Positions 19,104 through 28,389 of a stretch of DNA of 64,000 nucleotides are shown here, piece after piece. Below the pieces are notes generated by a model. That model worked only from the letters and a program-made list of their open reading frames with translations. It was not told the DNA's origin and ran no database searches. The stretch is from contig NZ_LUTP01000004.1 of the NCBI RefSeq assembly GCF_002111585.1, forward strand, positions 62,001 through 126,000, read 5' to 3'. How positions within the stretch are numbered: position 1 is the first letter of the stretch; every line of letters starts with the position of its first letter. Origin of the DNA: Lonsdalea iberica (GTDB lineage Bacteria; Pseudomonadota; Gammaproteobacteria; Enterobacterales; Enterobacteriaceae). The translations under genes and the position numbers were made by a program.

Positions 19104-20076
19104 TCATCAGGTCCGTAGAAAAGAGAAACAGAAACGCCCCGTCAGCAAGGCCCGCGCACTCAAGGGCGGCTGGCAGGAACAATGGCGCTATGCCTGGGGG
19201 AACACGCTGCGGGATATGCTGCGTCAGCCGCTGGCGACGCTGCTGACCATCATGGTCATCGCCATCTCCCTGACGCTGCCGAGCATCTGTTATTTGGTGT
19301 GGAAAAACGTCAGCCAGGCGGCGACGCAGTGGTATCCCACCCCGCAGCTGACGATCTATCTGGATAAGTCGCTTGACGATAACGCGGCAGAGGGCGTGAT
19401 CGCCAAGATTCAGACGACAGACGGCGTGGACAAGGTTAATTATCTGTCGCGTAATGAGGCGATGGGCGAGTTTCGCAACTGGTCCGGCTTTGGCGGCGCG
19501 CTGGACATGCTGGAAGAAAATCCGCTGCCAGCGGTAGCGATTGTGACGCCCAAAATGACGTTCCAGAGTGCGGAGACGATGACGTCCTTGCGGGACCGCA
19601 TTAGCGCCGTTGAGGGCGTCGATGAAGTGCGAATGGACGATAGCTGGTATTCGCGTCTGGTGGCGATGACCGGACTCGTCGGGCAAATCGCCTTTACGAT
19701 TGGCGTGCTGATGATTGTGGCGGTTTTCCTGGTGATTGGTAACAGTATTCGTCTGAGTATCTTCAGCCGCAGAGATACCATCAACGTCATGAAACTGATT
19801 GGCGCAACCGACGGTTTCATTCTGCGGCCGTTCCTAAACGGCGGGGCGCTGCTGGGTCTGTGCGGCGCGGTGTTGTCGCTGATCTTGTCTCAGGCGCTCG
19901 TGTGGAAGCTCTCGGCTGCGACGGCACAGGTTGCCGCCGTCTTCGGGACGACATTCGCGGTGAAGGGGATGGGCTGGGATGAAGGCCTGCTATTGCTGCT
20001 GGTTGCCGCGATGATCGGCTGGCTGGCTGCGTGGCTGGCAACGGTTCAACATTTACGCCGCTTTACACCGGAGTAA
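19096..20076 (+). CDS. ftsX: Cell-division membrane protein FtsX
   Basis: A 326-residue inner-membrane protein with the FtsX plan: a basic cytoplasmic N-terminus, TM1 near residues 50-70, a large periplasmic loop that binds EnvC, and three more TM helices in the C-terminal half (including [21 protein letters not shown]). It is somewhat shorter than the E. coli protein at the N-terminus. It has no ATPase domain and depends on FtsE, which overlaps it upstream. Confidence 0.96.
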   Translation: MANHQVRRKEKQKRPVSKARALKGGWQEQWRYAWGNTLRDMLRQPLATLLTIMVIAISLTLPSICYLVWKNVSQAATQWYPTPQLTIYLDKSLDDNAAEGVIAKIQTTDGVDKVNYLSRNEAMGEFRNWSGFGGALDMLEENPLPAVAIVTPKMTFQSAETMTSLRDRISAVEGVDEVRMDDSWYSRLVAMTGLVGQIAFTIGVLMIVAVFLVIGNSIRLSIFSRRDTINVMKLIGATDGFILRPFLNGGALLGLCGAVLSLILSQALVWKLSAATAQVAAVFGTTFAVKGMGWDEGLLLLLVAAMIGWLAAWLATVQHLRRFTPE

Positions 20077-20226
20077 GGGTTTTCTGATATACTCTTTCCT
20101 TGTAAAAAGGATGAAATAGTCAAGGGAAGAGTATGAAAAATATCCCCTTCCGAAGCGCATTTTCTTCCTGATTTATCTCGTTGCGCTGCCATCTTGATAT
20201 GTAAAAAAAGATGGATAAAATTGTGT

Positions 20227-20253
20227 GAACTTGTGAGGTAAATCACGCTCAAA
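20227..20253 (+). promoter_or_regulatory. Probable sigmaE-type rpoH promoter (P3-like)
   Basis: GAACTT at 20227-20232 and TCAAA at 20249-20253 are separated by exactly 16 bases, the same arrangement as the sigmaE promoter P3 of E. coli rpoH. It lies about 90 bases upstream of the rpoH ATG. The sequence in between also follows the E. coli promoter. The assignment is by similarity, not experiment. Confidence 0.72.
20232..20247 (+). promoter_or_regulatory. CRP-like site in the rpoH promoter
   Basis: TGTGA (20232-20236), six bases, then TCACG (20243-20247) matches the CRP consensus at nine of ten core positions. E. coli rpoH also has a CRP site overlapping P3. It sits inside the sigmaE promoter spacer. 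Confidence 0.65.
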
Positions 20254-20341
20254 TAGTGAGCGGATACTAGATTTGAACGTTGATGTGAGTGAGACATTGT
20301 ATGCAATGTCTGACGACATAAACAAACCATGAGAGGGTTGA

Positions 20342-21199
20342 ATGACCAAAGATATGCAAACTTTCACCTTAGTTCCCCAGGGCAGTCTGGAAGGGTATAT
20401 TCGTGCCGCCAATGCCTATCCGATGCTGACGGCGGAGGAAGAGCGGGCGCTGGCTGAACGGCTGCATTTCGAGGGAGATCTGGACGCTGCCAAGCAGCTG
20501 ATCCTGTCTCACCTGCGCTTTGTTGTTCATGTCGCCCGCAACTACTCCGGCTATGGTCTGCCGCAGGCGGATTTGATACAGGAAGGCAACATCGGTCTCA
20601 TGAAGGCTGTACGTCGATTCAACCCTGATGTCGGCGTTCGACTGGTCTCCTTTGCCGTCCACTGGATCAAGGCGGAAATCCACGAATACGTGCTCCGCAA
20701 CTGGCGCATCGTCAAAGTGGCCACGACCAAGGCTCAGCGTAAGCTGTTCTTTAACCTGCGTAAAACCAAGCAGCGTCTGGGCTGGTTTAATCAAGACGAA
20801 GTCGAGCTGGTCGCGCGCGAACTGGGCGTCACCAGTAAAGACGTGCTTGAGATGGAATCCCGCATGGCGGCGCAGGACATGACCTTCGACCCAACGCCCG
20901 AAGATGATACGCAGCCGGGCCATGGCATGGCCCCGATGTTGTACTTGCAGGACAAAACGTCTGACTTTGCCGATGGCATTGAGGAAGACAACTGGGAAAG
21001 CCATGCGGCCGACAAACTGGCCCACGCGATGGAAGGCCTGGACGAGCGTAGCCAGCACATCATCCGCGCCCGTTGGCTGGACGACGATAACAAGTCCACC
21101 CTACAGGAACTGGCCGATCGCTACGGTGTATCCGCCGAGCGTGTACGTCAGTTGGAAAAGAACGCCATGAAAAAGCTGCGGACGGCGATAGAAGCCTAA
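20342..21199 (+). CDS. rpoH: Heat-shock sigma factor RpoH (sigma-32)
   Basis: A 285-residue alternative sigma factor that directs RNA polymerase to heat-shock promoters. Region 2 ([20 protein letters not shown], then [19 protein letters not shown]) and the RpoH box [18 protein letters not shown] near residue 130 are almost identical to E. coli. Region 4 ends with the helix-turn-helix [25 protein letters not shown] precedes the ATG. In E. coli the 5' coding mRNA folds into a heat-opened thermometer; I did not fold this one. It follows ftsX, as in E. coli. Confidence 0.98.
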   Translation: MTKDMQTFTLVPQGSLEGYIRAANAYPMLTAEEERALAERLHFEGDLDAAKQLILSHLRFVVHVARNYSGYGLPQADLIQEGNIGLMKAVRRFNPDVGVRLVSFAVHWIKAEIHEYVLRNWRIVKVATTKAQRKLFFNLRKTKQRLGWFNQDEVELVARELGVTSKDVLEMESRMAAQDMTFDPTPEDDTQPGHGMAPMLYLQDKTSDFADGIEEDNWESHAADKLAHAMEGLDERSQHIIRARWLDDDNKSTLQELADRYGVSAERVRQLEKNAMKKLRTAIEA

Positions 21200-21228
21200 C
21201 GCGGTTAATAACGGAATCATGCCGAAAT

Positions 21229-21262
21229 CAACGGCCGGGCTTGTCCCGGCCGTTGTTGTTTT
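21229..21262 (+). terminator. rpoH terminator
   Basis: Eleven-base perfect arms CAACGGCCGGG (21229-21239) and CCCGGCCGTTG (21245-21255) with loop CTTGT are followed by TTGTTTT. It lies 30 bases after the rpoH stop and before the convergent panM gene. Confidence 0.88.
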
Positions 21263-21299
21263 CAGGCGACAGTTACGGAGAGAAACGGCGCGGCCTGCT

Positions 21300-21701
21300 T
21301 TATGACCGGCTGTATTTCCAACCGCCGGATACTGGATCGAACCCGCAGGAACGCATAAAGGCGTCCATCACACTTTCGCTGACCATGGCGTGGTCGGCCG
21401 CGTCCAGCCACCACTCCCTGACATGCGGCAGCGCCCGCAGTACTTCTTCGACGAGATATTTACCCACTCCCCGCCTACGCGTGACGTCCCTTATCTGCAG
21501 ATCGCAGAGTTCGGCGCTGTCCTGTTTAATTTCCACGATGACGGCCCCCAGTAAGCGATCGTTGAATCGAGCGGCGAACAGCTGGTGGTCAGGGTTTAGG
21601 CTCTGCGCCAATTGCGTGAAGTTTTGATGCGGCCATAGCGGGCTTAAATCCAGCTTGTCCTGGTCGGTAAAAGAAGTAAGGCATTCCACGGTTAGTTTCA
21701 T
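21300..21701 (-). CDS. panM: PanD maturation factor PanM/PanZ (GNAT fold)
   Basis: A 133-residue GNAT-like protein that binds acetyl-CoA and promotes self-cleavage of the PanD proenzyme, feeding beta-alanine and CoA synthesis. The CoA-binding loop is TRRRGVGKYLVEEVLR. The N-terminus MKLTVECLTSFTDQDKLDL and the C-terminal FMRSCGFDPVSGGW match E. coli PanM. It has the same genomic place as in E. coli, between rpoH and livK and on the opposite strand. A livJ copy next to it is absent here. Confidence 0.9.
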   Translation of the reverse strand: MKLTVECLTSFTDQDKLDLSPLWPHQNFTQLAQSLNPDHQLFAARFNDRLLGAVIVEIKQDSAELCDLQIRDVTRRRGVGKYLVEEVLRALPHVREWWLDAADHAMVSESVMDAFMRSCGFDPVSGGWKYSRS

Positions 21702-22102
21702 GCAATGTGCTCCGATTAATGGCGAAGAGGATTGTAGGGAGTCGTCGCCAGAAAGGTTGTGTAATTTTTTATGTACAGTTTACAGGGCAATGTTTTTCAG
21801 TTTGGTCATTTTTCGAGTTATTAATTACCTTTCAATATGTCGGTTAGCATAACTGACTAGAAATGAAGCAAACCCTGGGGGATAAGACTAAAATTTTATG
21901 CTGTTTACACCGTGACTTACTGCGTGTGTGAGTTGCTATGTAGCATAAAACTCCTGTTTAATGGCATGAAAAATAAAATCTTATTGCTAACTATTGCCAA
22001 ATATTAAGCCTAACTTGTTATTACTTATAAAAAAAGCGTGAGTGGTCACGGTTGGCGCCGAAAATGAACGCAATAAATGAAAATTAGAATGGGGTAAACG
22101 GG
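21702..22102. promoter_or_regulatory. Long AT-rich control region between panM and livK
   Basis: About 400 bases with no credible gene, strongly AT-rich and including A/T tracts (for example near 21960-22045). It must hold the panM and livK promoters. In E. coli liv genes are repressed through Lrp, which binds degenerate AT-rich sites; the composition fits, but no individual operator can be claimed. GGGG at 22090-22093 may serve as the livK ribosome site. Confidence 0.45.
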
Positions 22103-23215
22103 ATGAAATTAAGCACAGGCACAATGTTGCTGATGGGATGTATGGCGATGACGCTGGGTCACGCTGTTAACGCCGCCGATATCAAAGTGGCCGTCGTTGG
22201 GGCCATGTCCGGCCCGGTCGCGCAGTACGGCGATATGGAGTTTAACGGCGCCCGTCAGGCTATTGCGGATATCAACGCCAAGGGCGGCGTCAATGGTAAT
22301 AAGCTGGTCGGCGTGGAATATGACGACGCCTGCGACCCGAAACAGGCGGTCGCCGTCGCCAACAAAGTGATTAATGACGGCATCCGCTATGTCATCGGTC
22401 ATTTATGCTCTTCCTCCACCCAGCCCGCGTCGGATATCTACGAAGATGAAGGCGTGATCATGATTACGCCGGCCGCCACTAACGCCAACCTGACGACCCG
22501 CGGCTACGAACTGATTCTGCGTACCACCGGGCTGGACTCCGACCAGGGGCCAACCGCCGCCAAATACATTCTTGAAACCGTGAAGCCGCAGCGTATCGCC
22601 GTCGTGCATGACAAACAGCAGTATGGTGAAGGTCTGGCGCGCGCCGTTCAGGACAACCTGAAAAAGGACAACGGCAACGTCGTCCTGTTTGAAGGCGTGA
22701 CCGCTGGAGATAAAGATTTCTCTACGCTGGTGGCGCGTCTGAAGAAAGAGAACGTCGACTTTGTTTACTTCGGCGGATACTACCCTGAGATGGGGCAGAT
22801 CCTGCGCCAGGCGCGTCAGGCAGGCCTGAAAGCCACGTTCATGGGACCGGAAGGCGTGGGCAACTCGTCGCTGTCCAACATTGCGGGCGAGGCCTCTGAA
22901 GGCATGTTGGTGACTCTGCCGAAACGCTACGATCAGGTGCCGGCGAACCAGGCCGTCGTGACGTCGCTGAAGGCGAAGAACCTCGACCCGTCAGGTCCGT
23001 TCGTGTGGACGACCTATGCCGCGTTGCAGTCTCTGACCACCGCCATGCAGCGTTCGGGCAGCGTGGAGCCCGCCAAACTGGCCGCCGATCTGAAGGCCAA
23101 GCCGGTTGAAACGGTGATGGGTCCGCTGAGCTGGAATGAAAAAGGTGACCTGAAAGGGTTTGAGTTTGGTGTATTTGAGTGGCACGCAGACGGTACTTCC
23201 TCTTCCGTGAAGTGA
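22103..23215 (+). CDS. livK: Leucine-specific/branched-chain amino acid binding protein LivK
   Basis: A 370-residue periplasmic binding protein for a high-affinity branched-chain amino acid ABC importer. The signal peptide ends near [11 protein letters not shown]. The mature chain matches LivK/Liv[41 protein letters not shown] (ligand-site serines and the first conserved Cys region), and [19 protein letters not shown]. Sequence alone does not settle whether it prefers Leu or Leu/Ile/Val. It leads livHMGF, with an 80-base gap before livH. Confidence 0.94.
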   Translation: MKLSTGTMLLMGCMAMTLGHAVNAADIKVAVVGAMSGPVAQYGDMEFNGARQAIADINAKGGVNGNKLVGVEYDDACDPKQAVAVANKVINDGIRYVIGHLCSSSTQPASDIYEDEGVIMITPAATNANLTTRGYELILRTTGLDSDQGPTAAKYILETVKPQRIAVVHDKQQYGEGLARAVQDNLKKDNGNVVLFEGVTAGDKDFSTLVARLKKENVDFVYFGGYYPEMGQILRQARQAGLKATFMGPEGVGNSSLSNIAGEASEGMLVTLPKRYDQVPANQAVVTSLKAKNLDPSGPFVWTTYAALQSLTTAMQRSGSVEPAKLAADLKAKPVETVMGPLSWNEKGDLKGFEFGVFEWHADGTSSSVK

Positions 23216-23294
23216 TTGACTGGATCCGTATTACTCCCTGAATACCGTTGTCCTTCCGTCTGCCGACGGCGGGGCAACGTCAAAGGCTTAAGGT

Positions 23295-24221
23295 ATGTCC
23301 GAGCAATTCCTCTATTTCCTTCAGCAGATGTTCAACGGTCTGACGTTGGGCAGTACCTATGCGCTGATCGCCATTGGTTACACCATGGTTTACGGCATTA
23401 TCGGCATGATTAACTTCGCTCATGGCGAAGTGTATATGATCGGTAGCTATGTCTCCTTTATCGTGATTGCCGCCCTGATGATGATGGGCATCGACACCGG
23501 CTGGCTGCTGATCAGCGTCGCTTTTGTCGCGGCGGTCGTGATTTCCAGCGCCTATGGCTGGAGCATCGAGCGCGTGGCTTACAAGCCGGTGCGTAGCTCC
23601 AAACGCCTGATTGCGCTGATTTCCGCCATTGGGATGTCGATTTTCCTGCAAAACTACGTCAGCCTGACTCAAGGGTCGCGCGACGTGGCGCTGCCCAGTC
23701 TGATCCACGGTCAGTGGACGCTGGGTGAAAGCAATGGCTTCGCCGCTACTCTCAGCACGATGCAGCTGACCATCTGGGTGGTTACTTTCCTGACCATGCT
23801 AGCGCTGACGCTGTTTATTCGCTATTCGCGAATGGGCCGCGCCTGTCGTGCCTGTGCTGAAGATCTGAAAATGGCCAGCCTGTTGGGCATCAGCACGGAT
23901 CGAGTGATTTCGCTGACGTTTGTGATCGGCGCGGCGATGGCCGCGGTCGCCGGTGTACTGTTGGGGCAATTCTATGGCGTCATCAACCCTTATATCGGCT
24001 TTATGGCCGGCATGAAGGCGTTTACCGCCGCCGTGTTGGGGGGGATTGGCAGCATTCCCGGCGCGATGATCGGCGGCCTGATTCTGGGCATTGCGGAAGC
24101 GCTGACGTCCGCCTATCTGAGTACCGAATACAAAGACGTGGTGTCGTTCGCCCTGTTGATTGTCGTGTTGCTGGTCATGCCCACCGGTATTTTGGGCCGC
24201 CCGGAGGTAGAGAAGGTATGA
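23295..24221 (+). CDS. livH: Branched-chain amino acid ABC permease LivH
   Basis: A 308-residue inner-membrane permease with about eight helices. The family opening [19 protein letters not shown] and the coupling segment [19 protein letters not shown], followed by ALGGIGS-type glycine-rich sequence ([17 protein letters not shown]), are conserved. It forms the translocation pore with LivM. Its stop overlaps the livM start in ATGA, indicating translational coupling. Confidence 0.95.
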   Translation: MSEQFLYFLQQMFNGLTLGSTYALIAIGYTMVYGIIGMINFAHGEVYMIGSYVSFIVIAALMMMGIDTGWLLISVAFVAAVVISSAYGWSIERVAYKPVRSSKRLIALISAIGMSIFLQNYVSLTQGSRDVALPSLIHGQWTLGESNGFAATLSTMQLTIWVVTFLTMLALTLFIRYSRMGRACRACAEDLKMASLLGISTDRVISLTFVIGAAMAAVAGVLLGQFYGVINPYIGFMAGMKAFTAAVLGGIGSIPGAMIGGLILGIAEALTSAYLSTEYKDVVSFALLIVVLLVMPTGILGRPEVEKV

Positions 24222-25492
24222 AACAGCATAACGTCTTCAATGCTTTCTTCTCGGCGTTTGTCCTGTTGGTGCTGGCCTCATTCATGATGGGGATGCAACT
24301 GAGCCTGGACGGCACGAAGCTGGTGGTTCACGGCGCGGATAAAGTGCGCTGGTACTGGATTGCCGCAGGTTGCGTCGTGGTCTTTTTGTTCCAACTGCTG
24401 CGTCCTCTGCTGGCGCGGGGCGCGCAGAAGTTTTCCGGTAACGGTCTGGTGTTGCCGAGTTTTGACGGCAGTACGCCGCGGCAGAAAGGACTGGCGGTAC
24501 TGCTGATCGTCGCCGCGGTGGCCTGGCCATTCATCGTGTCCCGCGGCACGGTCGACATCGCCACGCTGACGCTGATCTATATCATGCTGGGTCTGGGCCT
24601 GAACGTGGTGGTGGGCTTGTCCGGCCTGCTGGTACTGGGCTACAGCGGTTTCTATGCAATTGGCGCCTATACCTATGCATTACTGAGCAACTATTACGGG
24701 CTGGGCTTCTGGCAGTCTCTGCCATTGGCAGGGCTGATGGCGGCGCTGTCCGGCTTTATGCTGGGGTTCCCGGTGCTCAGGCTGCGCGGCGATTATTTAG
24801 CGATCGTGACGCTCGGGTTCGGCGAGATTGTTCGTATCCTTCTCCTCAACAACACCGCGTGGACCGGCGGTCCGAACGGCATCAGCCAAATTCCCAAGCC
24901 GACGCTGTTTGGACTGGAGTTCAGCCGCACGCCGCGCGAGGGCGGCTGGGATACGTTCCATCATTTCTTCGGGCTCGCTTACGATCCCGGTGACCGTATC
25001 ATCTTCCTGTACCTGGTCGCGCTGCTGCTGGTGGTACTGACGCTGTTCATCATCAACCGCCTGCTGCGTATGCCGCTGGGCCGGGCATGGGAAGCGCTGC
25101 GGGAAGATGAAATCGCCTGTCGTTCGCTGGGGCTCAGCCCGACCAAAATCAAACTGACGGCCTTTACCATCAGCGCCGCGTTTGCGGGCTTTGCCGGCAC
25201 GCTGTTTGCTGCCCGGCAGGGATTTATCAGTCCTGAGTCGTTTACCTTCGCCGAGTCCGCTTTCGTGCTGGCCATCGTGGTGCTGGGCGGCATGGGGTCG
25301 CAGTTCGCGGTGATTCTGGCGGCGGTGCTGCTGGTGGTTTCCCGTGAATTGATGCGCGATCTCAACGAGTACAGCATGCTCTTGCTGGGCGCTCTGATGG
25401 TGCTGATGATGATCTGGCGTCCACAGGGACTGTTGCCGATGAAAAGGCCGCAGATGAAGCTGAAGGTTGAGGATAAGGAAGGACAGGCATGA
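24218..25492 (+). CDS. livM: Branched-chain amino acid ABC permease LivM
   Basis: A 424-residue permease, the second pore subunit. It has an N-terminal extension with two or three helices typical of enterobacterial LivM, then the permease core ([20 protein letters not shown]; coupling region [19 protein letters not shown]). It overlaps livH by four bases upstream and livG by four bases downstream, so it is part of a single coupled operon. Confidence 0.95.
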   Translation: MKQHNVFNAFFSAFVLLVLASFMMGMQLSLDGTKLVVHGADKVRWYWIAAGCVVVFLFQLLRPLLARGAQKFSGNGLVLPSFDGSTPRQKGLAVLLIVAAVAWPFIVSRGTVDIATLTLIYIMLGLGLNVVVGLSGLLVLGYSGFYAIGAYTYALLSNYYGLGFWQSLPLAGLMAALSGFMLGFPVLRLRGDYLAIVTLGFGEIVRILLLNNTAWTGGPNGISQIPKPTLFGLEFSRTPREGGWDTFHHFFGLAYDPGDRIIFLYLVALLLVVLTLFIINRLLRMPLGRAWEALREDEIACRSLGLSPTKIKLTAFTISAAFAGFAGTLFAARQGFISPESFTFAESAFVLAIVVLGGMGSQFAVILAAVLLVVSRELMRDLNEYSMLLLGALMVLMMIWRPQGLLPMKRPQMKLKVEDKEGQA

Positions 25493-26259
25493 GTACGCAG
25501 CCACTATTATCGGTACGGGGCCTGATGATGCGTTTCGGCGGTCTGTTGGCCGTCAACAATGTCGAGCTGGATCTGCATGCCGGTGAAATCGTCTCGTTGA
25601 TTGGTCCGAACGGCGCGGGCAAGACCACCATATTTAACTGCCTGACCGGATTTTATCGCCCAACCGGCGGCACGATTCTGCTACGCGATCAGCATCTCGA
25701 ATCGCTGCCAGGACAGCAGATCGCCCGGATGGGCGTCGTACGAACGTTCCAGCATGTGCGGCTGTTCCGTGAGATGACGGTGATTGAAAACTTGCTGGTC
25801 GCTCAGCATCAGCATCTGAAAAGCGGCGTCTTTGCCGGGTTGCTGAAAACGCCCGGCTTCCGCCGTGCGGAAGCGGATGCGCAGGCGCGCGCCGTCACCT
25901 GGCTGGAGCGTGTCGGGTTGCGGGATCTGGCGAACCGACAGGCCGGCAATTTGGCGTATGGTCAGCAGCGCCGGTTGGAAATCGCCCGCTGTATGGTGAC
26001 GCGTCCGGAGCTGTTGATGCTGGACGAACCGGCCGCTGGTCTGAACCCAAAAGAAACCGATGAGCTAAATGACCTGATTGTCGATTTGCGCGATAGCCAT
26101 CAGGTCTCCGTTCTGCTGATTGAACACGATATGAAGCTGGTGATGGGCATTTCAAACCGCATTTACGTGGTGAATCAGGGGACGCCGCTGGCACAGGGCA
26201 CGCCGGCAGAGATTCGTAATAACCCGGATGTGATCCGTGCCTATCTGGGTGAAGGATAA
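25489..26259 (+). CDS. livG: Branched-chain amino acid ABC ATPase LivG
   Basis: A 256-residue cytoplasmic ATPase of the Liv importer. Walker A is GPNGAGKTT, the ABC signature is the family variant [12 protein letters not shown], Walker B is [13 protein letters not shown], and the switch His is in [10 protein letters not shown]. It starts inside the last codons of livM and is followed by livF after four bases. Confidence 0.95.
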   Translation: MSTQPLLSVRGLMMRFGGLLAVNNVELDLHAGEIVSLIGPNGAGKTTIFNCLTGFYRPTGGTILLRDQHLESLPGQQIARMGVVRTFQHVRLFREMTVIENLLVAQHQHLKSGVFAGLLKTPGFRRAEADAQARAVTWLERVGLRDLANRQAGNLAYGQQRRLEIARCMVTRPELLMLDEPAAGLNPKETDELNDLIVDLRDSHQVSVLLIEHDMKLVMGISNRIYVVNQGTPLAQGTPAEIRNNPDVIRAYLGEG

Positions 26260-26263
26260 GGTT

Positions 26264-26965
26264 ATGTTGTCATTGAATCAGGTATCGGCGCACTACGGTA
26301 AAATCCAGGCGCTGCATCAGGTCGACCTGCATATTCATCAGGGCGAAATCGTCACCCTGATTGGCGCCAACGGCGCCGGAAAAACCACGCTGCTGGGGAC
26401 GCTATGCGGCGATCCACGGGCTTCTGCCGGCTCTATCGTGTTCGACGGCAAGGATATCACCGACTGGCCAACGGCGCGGATCATGCGCGAAGCTATCGCG
26501 ATTGTTCCTGAAGGCCGTCGGGTCTTTTCCCGCATGACGGTGGAAGAAAATCTGGCGATGGGCGGTTTTTTTGCCGAACGCGAGCAGTATGACAAGCGTA
26601 TCGAACGTGTGTATACGTTGTTTCCGCGCCTGCGAGAACGTCGCTCACAGCGCGCCGGCACCATGTCCGGCGGCGAACAGCAGATGCTGGCGATTGGCCG
26701 CGCGTTGATGAGCCAACCGCGTCTGCTATTGCTGGACGAACCCTCGCTCGGGCTGGCGCCTATCGTCATTCAGCAGATTTTCGACACCATTCAGCAGCTG
26801 CGCGATGAAGGGATGACCATTTTCCTGGTCGAGCAAAACGCCAATCAGGCGTTGCGTCTTGCCGACCGCGGCTATGTGTTGGAAAACGGCCGCGTGGTGC
26901 TGCAAGATACCGGGGCTGCGCTGCTGGCGAACGAAGCGGTGCGTTCCGCCTATCTGGGCGGCTAA
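26264..26965 (+). CDS. livF: Branched-chain amino acid ABC ATPase LivF
   Basis: A 233-residue ATPase, the partner of LivG. Walker A is GANGAGKTT, the signature is MSGGEQQMLAIGRALM, and Walker B is LLLLDEPSLGLAP. I chose ATG 26264 (MLSLNQVSAHYGKIQAL) because GGATAAGG lies before it and the family begins there; the frame could extend to 26237 inside livG. A terminator hairpin follows 10 bases after the stop. Confidence 0.95.
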   Translation: MLSLNQVSAHYGKIQALHQVDLHIHQGEIVTLIGANGAGKTTLLGTLCGDPRASAGSIVFDGKDITDWPTARIMREAIAIVPEGRRVFSRMTVEENLAMGGFFAEREQYDKRIERVYTLFPRLRERRSQRAGTMSGGEQQMLAIGRALMSQPRLLLLDEPSLGLAPIVIQQIFDTIQQLRDEGMTIFLVEQNANQALRLADRGYVLENGRVVLQDTGAALLANEAVRSAYLGG

Positions 26966-26975
26966 ACTTTTCTTT

Positions 26976-27000
26976 GGCCGGGTTCTTCCCGGCCTGTTTC
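26976..27000 (+). terminator. livKHMGF operon terminator
   Basis: Arms GGCCGGG (26976-26982) and CCCGGCC (26988-26994), loop TTCTT, then TGTTTC. It lies directly after livF and before the aminotransferase gene, so that gene probably has its own promoter. Confidence 0.75.
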
Positions 27001-27035
27001 TAATATCCCCTCTTTTTTCATGAGTGAGCATCGTT

Positions 27036-28220
27036 ATGGCAATGGGTAAGTTGGTGGCGAAGCGGATGGAGCGGCTCAAAAGCTCCGCGATTCGCGAATT
27101 GCTGGAGCAAAGTAAAATGGGCGGGGTGATTTCGTTGGCAGGCGGCATCCCCTCGGAACAGTTGTTCGACTTCGACGGTCTGCGTCAGGCGACGGAACGG
27201 GCGATCGTCGAGCAGCCGGAAGCGGCATTCCAGTATGGTCTGACCGAAGGTAGCCCGGTGCTGCGCGCGCGCATTGCCGAACTGTGCGCCTTACGCGGCG
27301 TGCAGACCGTCGCAGACAGTATCGTCGTGACGGCGGGATCGCAGCAGGCGCTGGATTTGGTCATGCGCGCCACGGTCAATCCGCAGGATATCTTCGTTGT
27401 TGAGCGACCGACTTATCTGGCGGCGCTGCAGACGCTTGAGCTGGCGGAAGCCCAGATCCGGTCGGTCTCTTCCGACGATCAGGGTATGGTCGTTGATGAG
27501 CTGGAAGCGCTGCTGGCGACACAGCGTATCAAAGGGGTATACGTGGTGCCGAACTTCGGCAACCCCAGCGGCGTATCGTTGAGCGACGCGCGGCGCAAGC
27601 AACTGGTAGCGCTGGCCGCGCAACATGATTTTCTGATTATCGAAGACGATCCTTACGGCGAGCTGCGGTTTACAGAGACGCGTCACCCTACGTTGTACCA
27701 GTTGGCGAAAGCGGCCGGGCATGACGATCACGTCGTGTATCTCTCCTCGTTCTCCAAAGTGCTGGCGCCGGGACTGCGACTGGGCTGGGCCGTACTGCCC
27801 GACTGGTTGCTGCACAATGTTGCCATCATCAAACAAGCGGCGGATCTGCACGCCAGCGCGCTGTCTCAGGCGATAGTCGAGACCTATCTGGGGTTGGGCC
27901 GCCTGCCTCAGCAGATTGAAACCCTCCGTCACGCTTACCGGCAAAAAGGCGAGCGCCTCTCCGCATTGGTTGAAGAGACACTCGGCGATGTGCTGACCTT
28001 CAATCAGCCTGAAGGCGGCATGTTCCTGTGGGCGCGGTTCCGTGAGCCGTTCGACACGACCGAGTGGTTGAAGAAGACGCTGGCAGAGGGCGTAGTGTTT
28101 GTGCCGGGCGAGTTCTTCTTCGCCGAGCGGCCGGACCGCTCAACGCTGCGTTTGTCTTTCGCGACGGCGACGGAAGAGCAGATGCATGAAGCCGTGGCGC
28201 GACTGCGTCGGGCGTTGTAA
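27036..28220 (+). CDS. PLP-dependent aminotransferase, class I/II (2-aminoadipate/LysN-like)
   Basis: A 394-residue fold-type I aminotransferase. PLP-site features: ITAGSQQALDLV-type phosphate loop (VTAGSQQALDLVMRA), the aromatic YLAALQ region, PNFGNPSG, IIEDDPYGELRF (Asp binding the pyridine nitrogen), and SSFSKVLAPGLRLGW with the Schiff-base lysine. The closest remembered groups are 2-aminoadipate aminotransferases and aromatic/branched-chain aminotransferases related to MocR C-terminal domains, but no N-terminal HTH is present. I chose ATG 27036, with GAGTGAG seven bases upstream; a GTG at 27024 is an alternative. Its place after livF suggests amino-acid breakdown, which is an inference. 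Confidence 0.82.
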   Translation: MAMGKLVAKRMERLKSSAIRELLEQSKMGGVISLAGGIPSEQLFDFDGLRQATERAIVEQPEAAFQYGLTEGSPVLRARIAELCALRGVQTVADSIVVTAGSQQALDLVMRATVNPQDIFVVERPTYLAALQTLELAEAQIRSVSSDDQGMVVDELEALLATQRIKGVYVVPNFGNPSGVSLSDARRKQLVALAAQHDFLIIEDDPYGELRFTETRHPTLYQLAKAAGHDDHVVYLSSFSKVLAPGLRLGWAVLPDWLLHNVAIIKQAADLHASALSQAIVETYLGLGRLPQQIETLRHAYRQKGERLSALVEETLGDVLTFNQPEGGMFLWARFREPFDTTEWLKKTLAEGVVFVPGEFFFAERPDRSTLRLSFATATEEQMHEAVARLRRAL

Positions 28221-28244
28221 CCGCAGGATGCGCCTCCGGCAGAT

Positions 28245-28272
28245 ATAAACAGCCCCGCTAATTGCGGGGCTG
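28245..28272 (-). terminator. Hairpin terminator for the chemoreceptor gene
   Basis: Perfect nine-base arms CAGCCCCGC (28250-28258) and GCGGGGCTG (28264-28272) with loop TAATT. Read on the minus strand it is followed by TTTATAT, so it probably ends the chemoreceptor transcript; it may also act for the convergent aminotransferase. Confidence 0.7.
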
Positions 28273-28287
28273 TGGGCGGATGGATCA

Positions 28288-28331
28288 ACGCGTCATGCCT
28301 TGTCGGTCAATGGACGGACGGCATGACGCGT
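28288..28331. repeat. Perfect 12-base inverted repeat
   Basis: ACGCGTCATGCC (28288-28299) and GGCATGACGCGT (28320-28331) are exact reverse complements around a 20-base spacer. They lie between convergent gene ends, next to the terminator hairpin. Confidence 0.8.
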
Positions 28332-28389
28332 GACTTCCGGGCGGCAACTTGCTGGAATGCCGCCTCAGTGCGGCGGTTCCTCGGGAATA

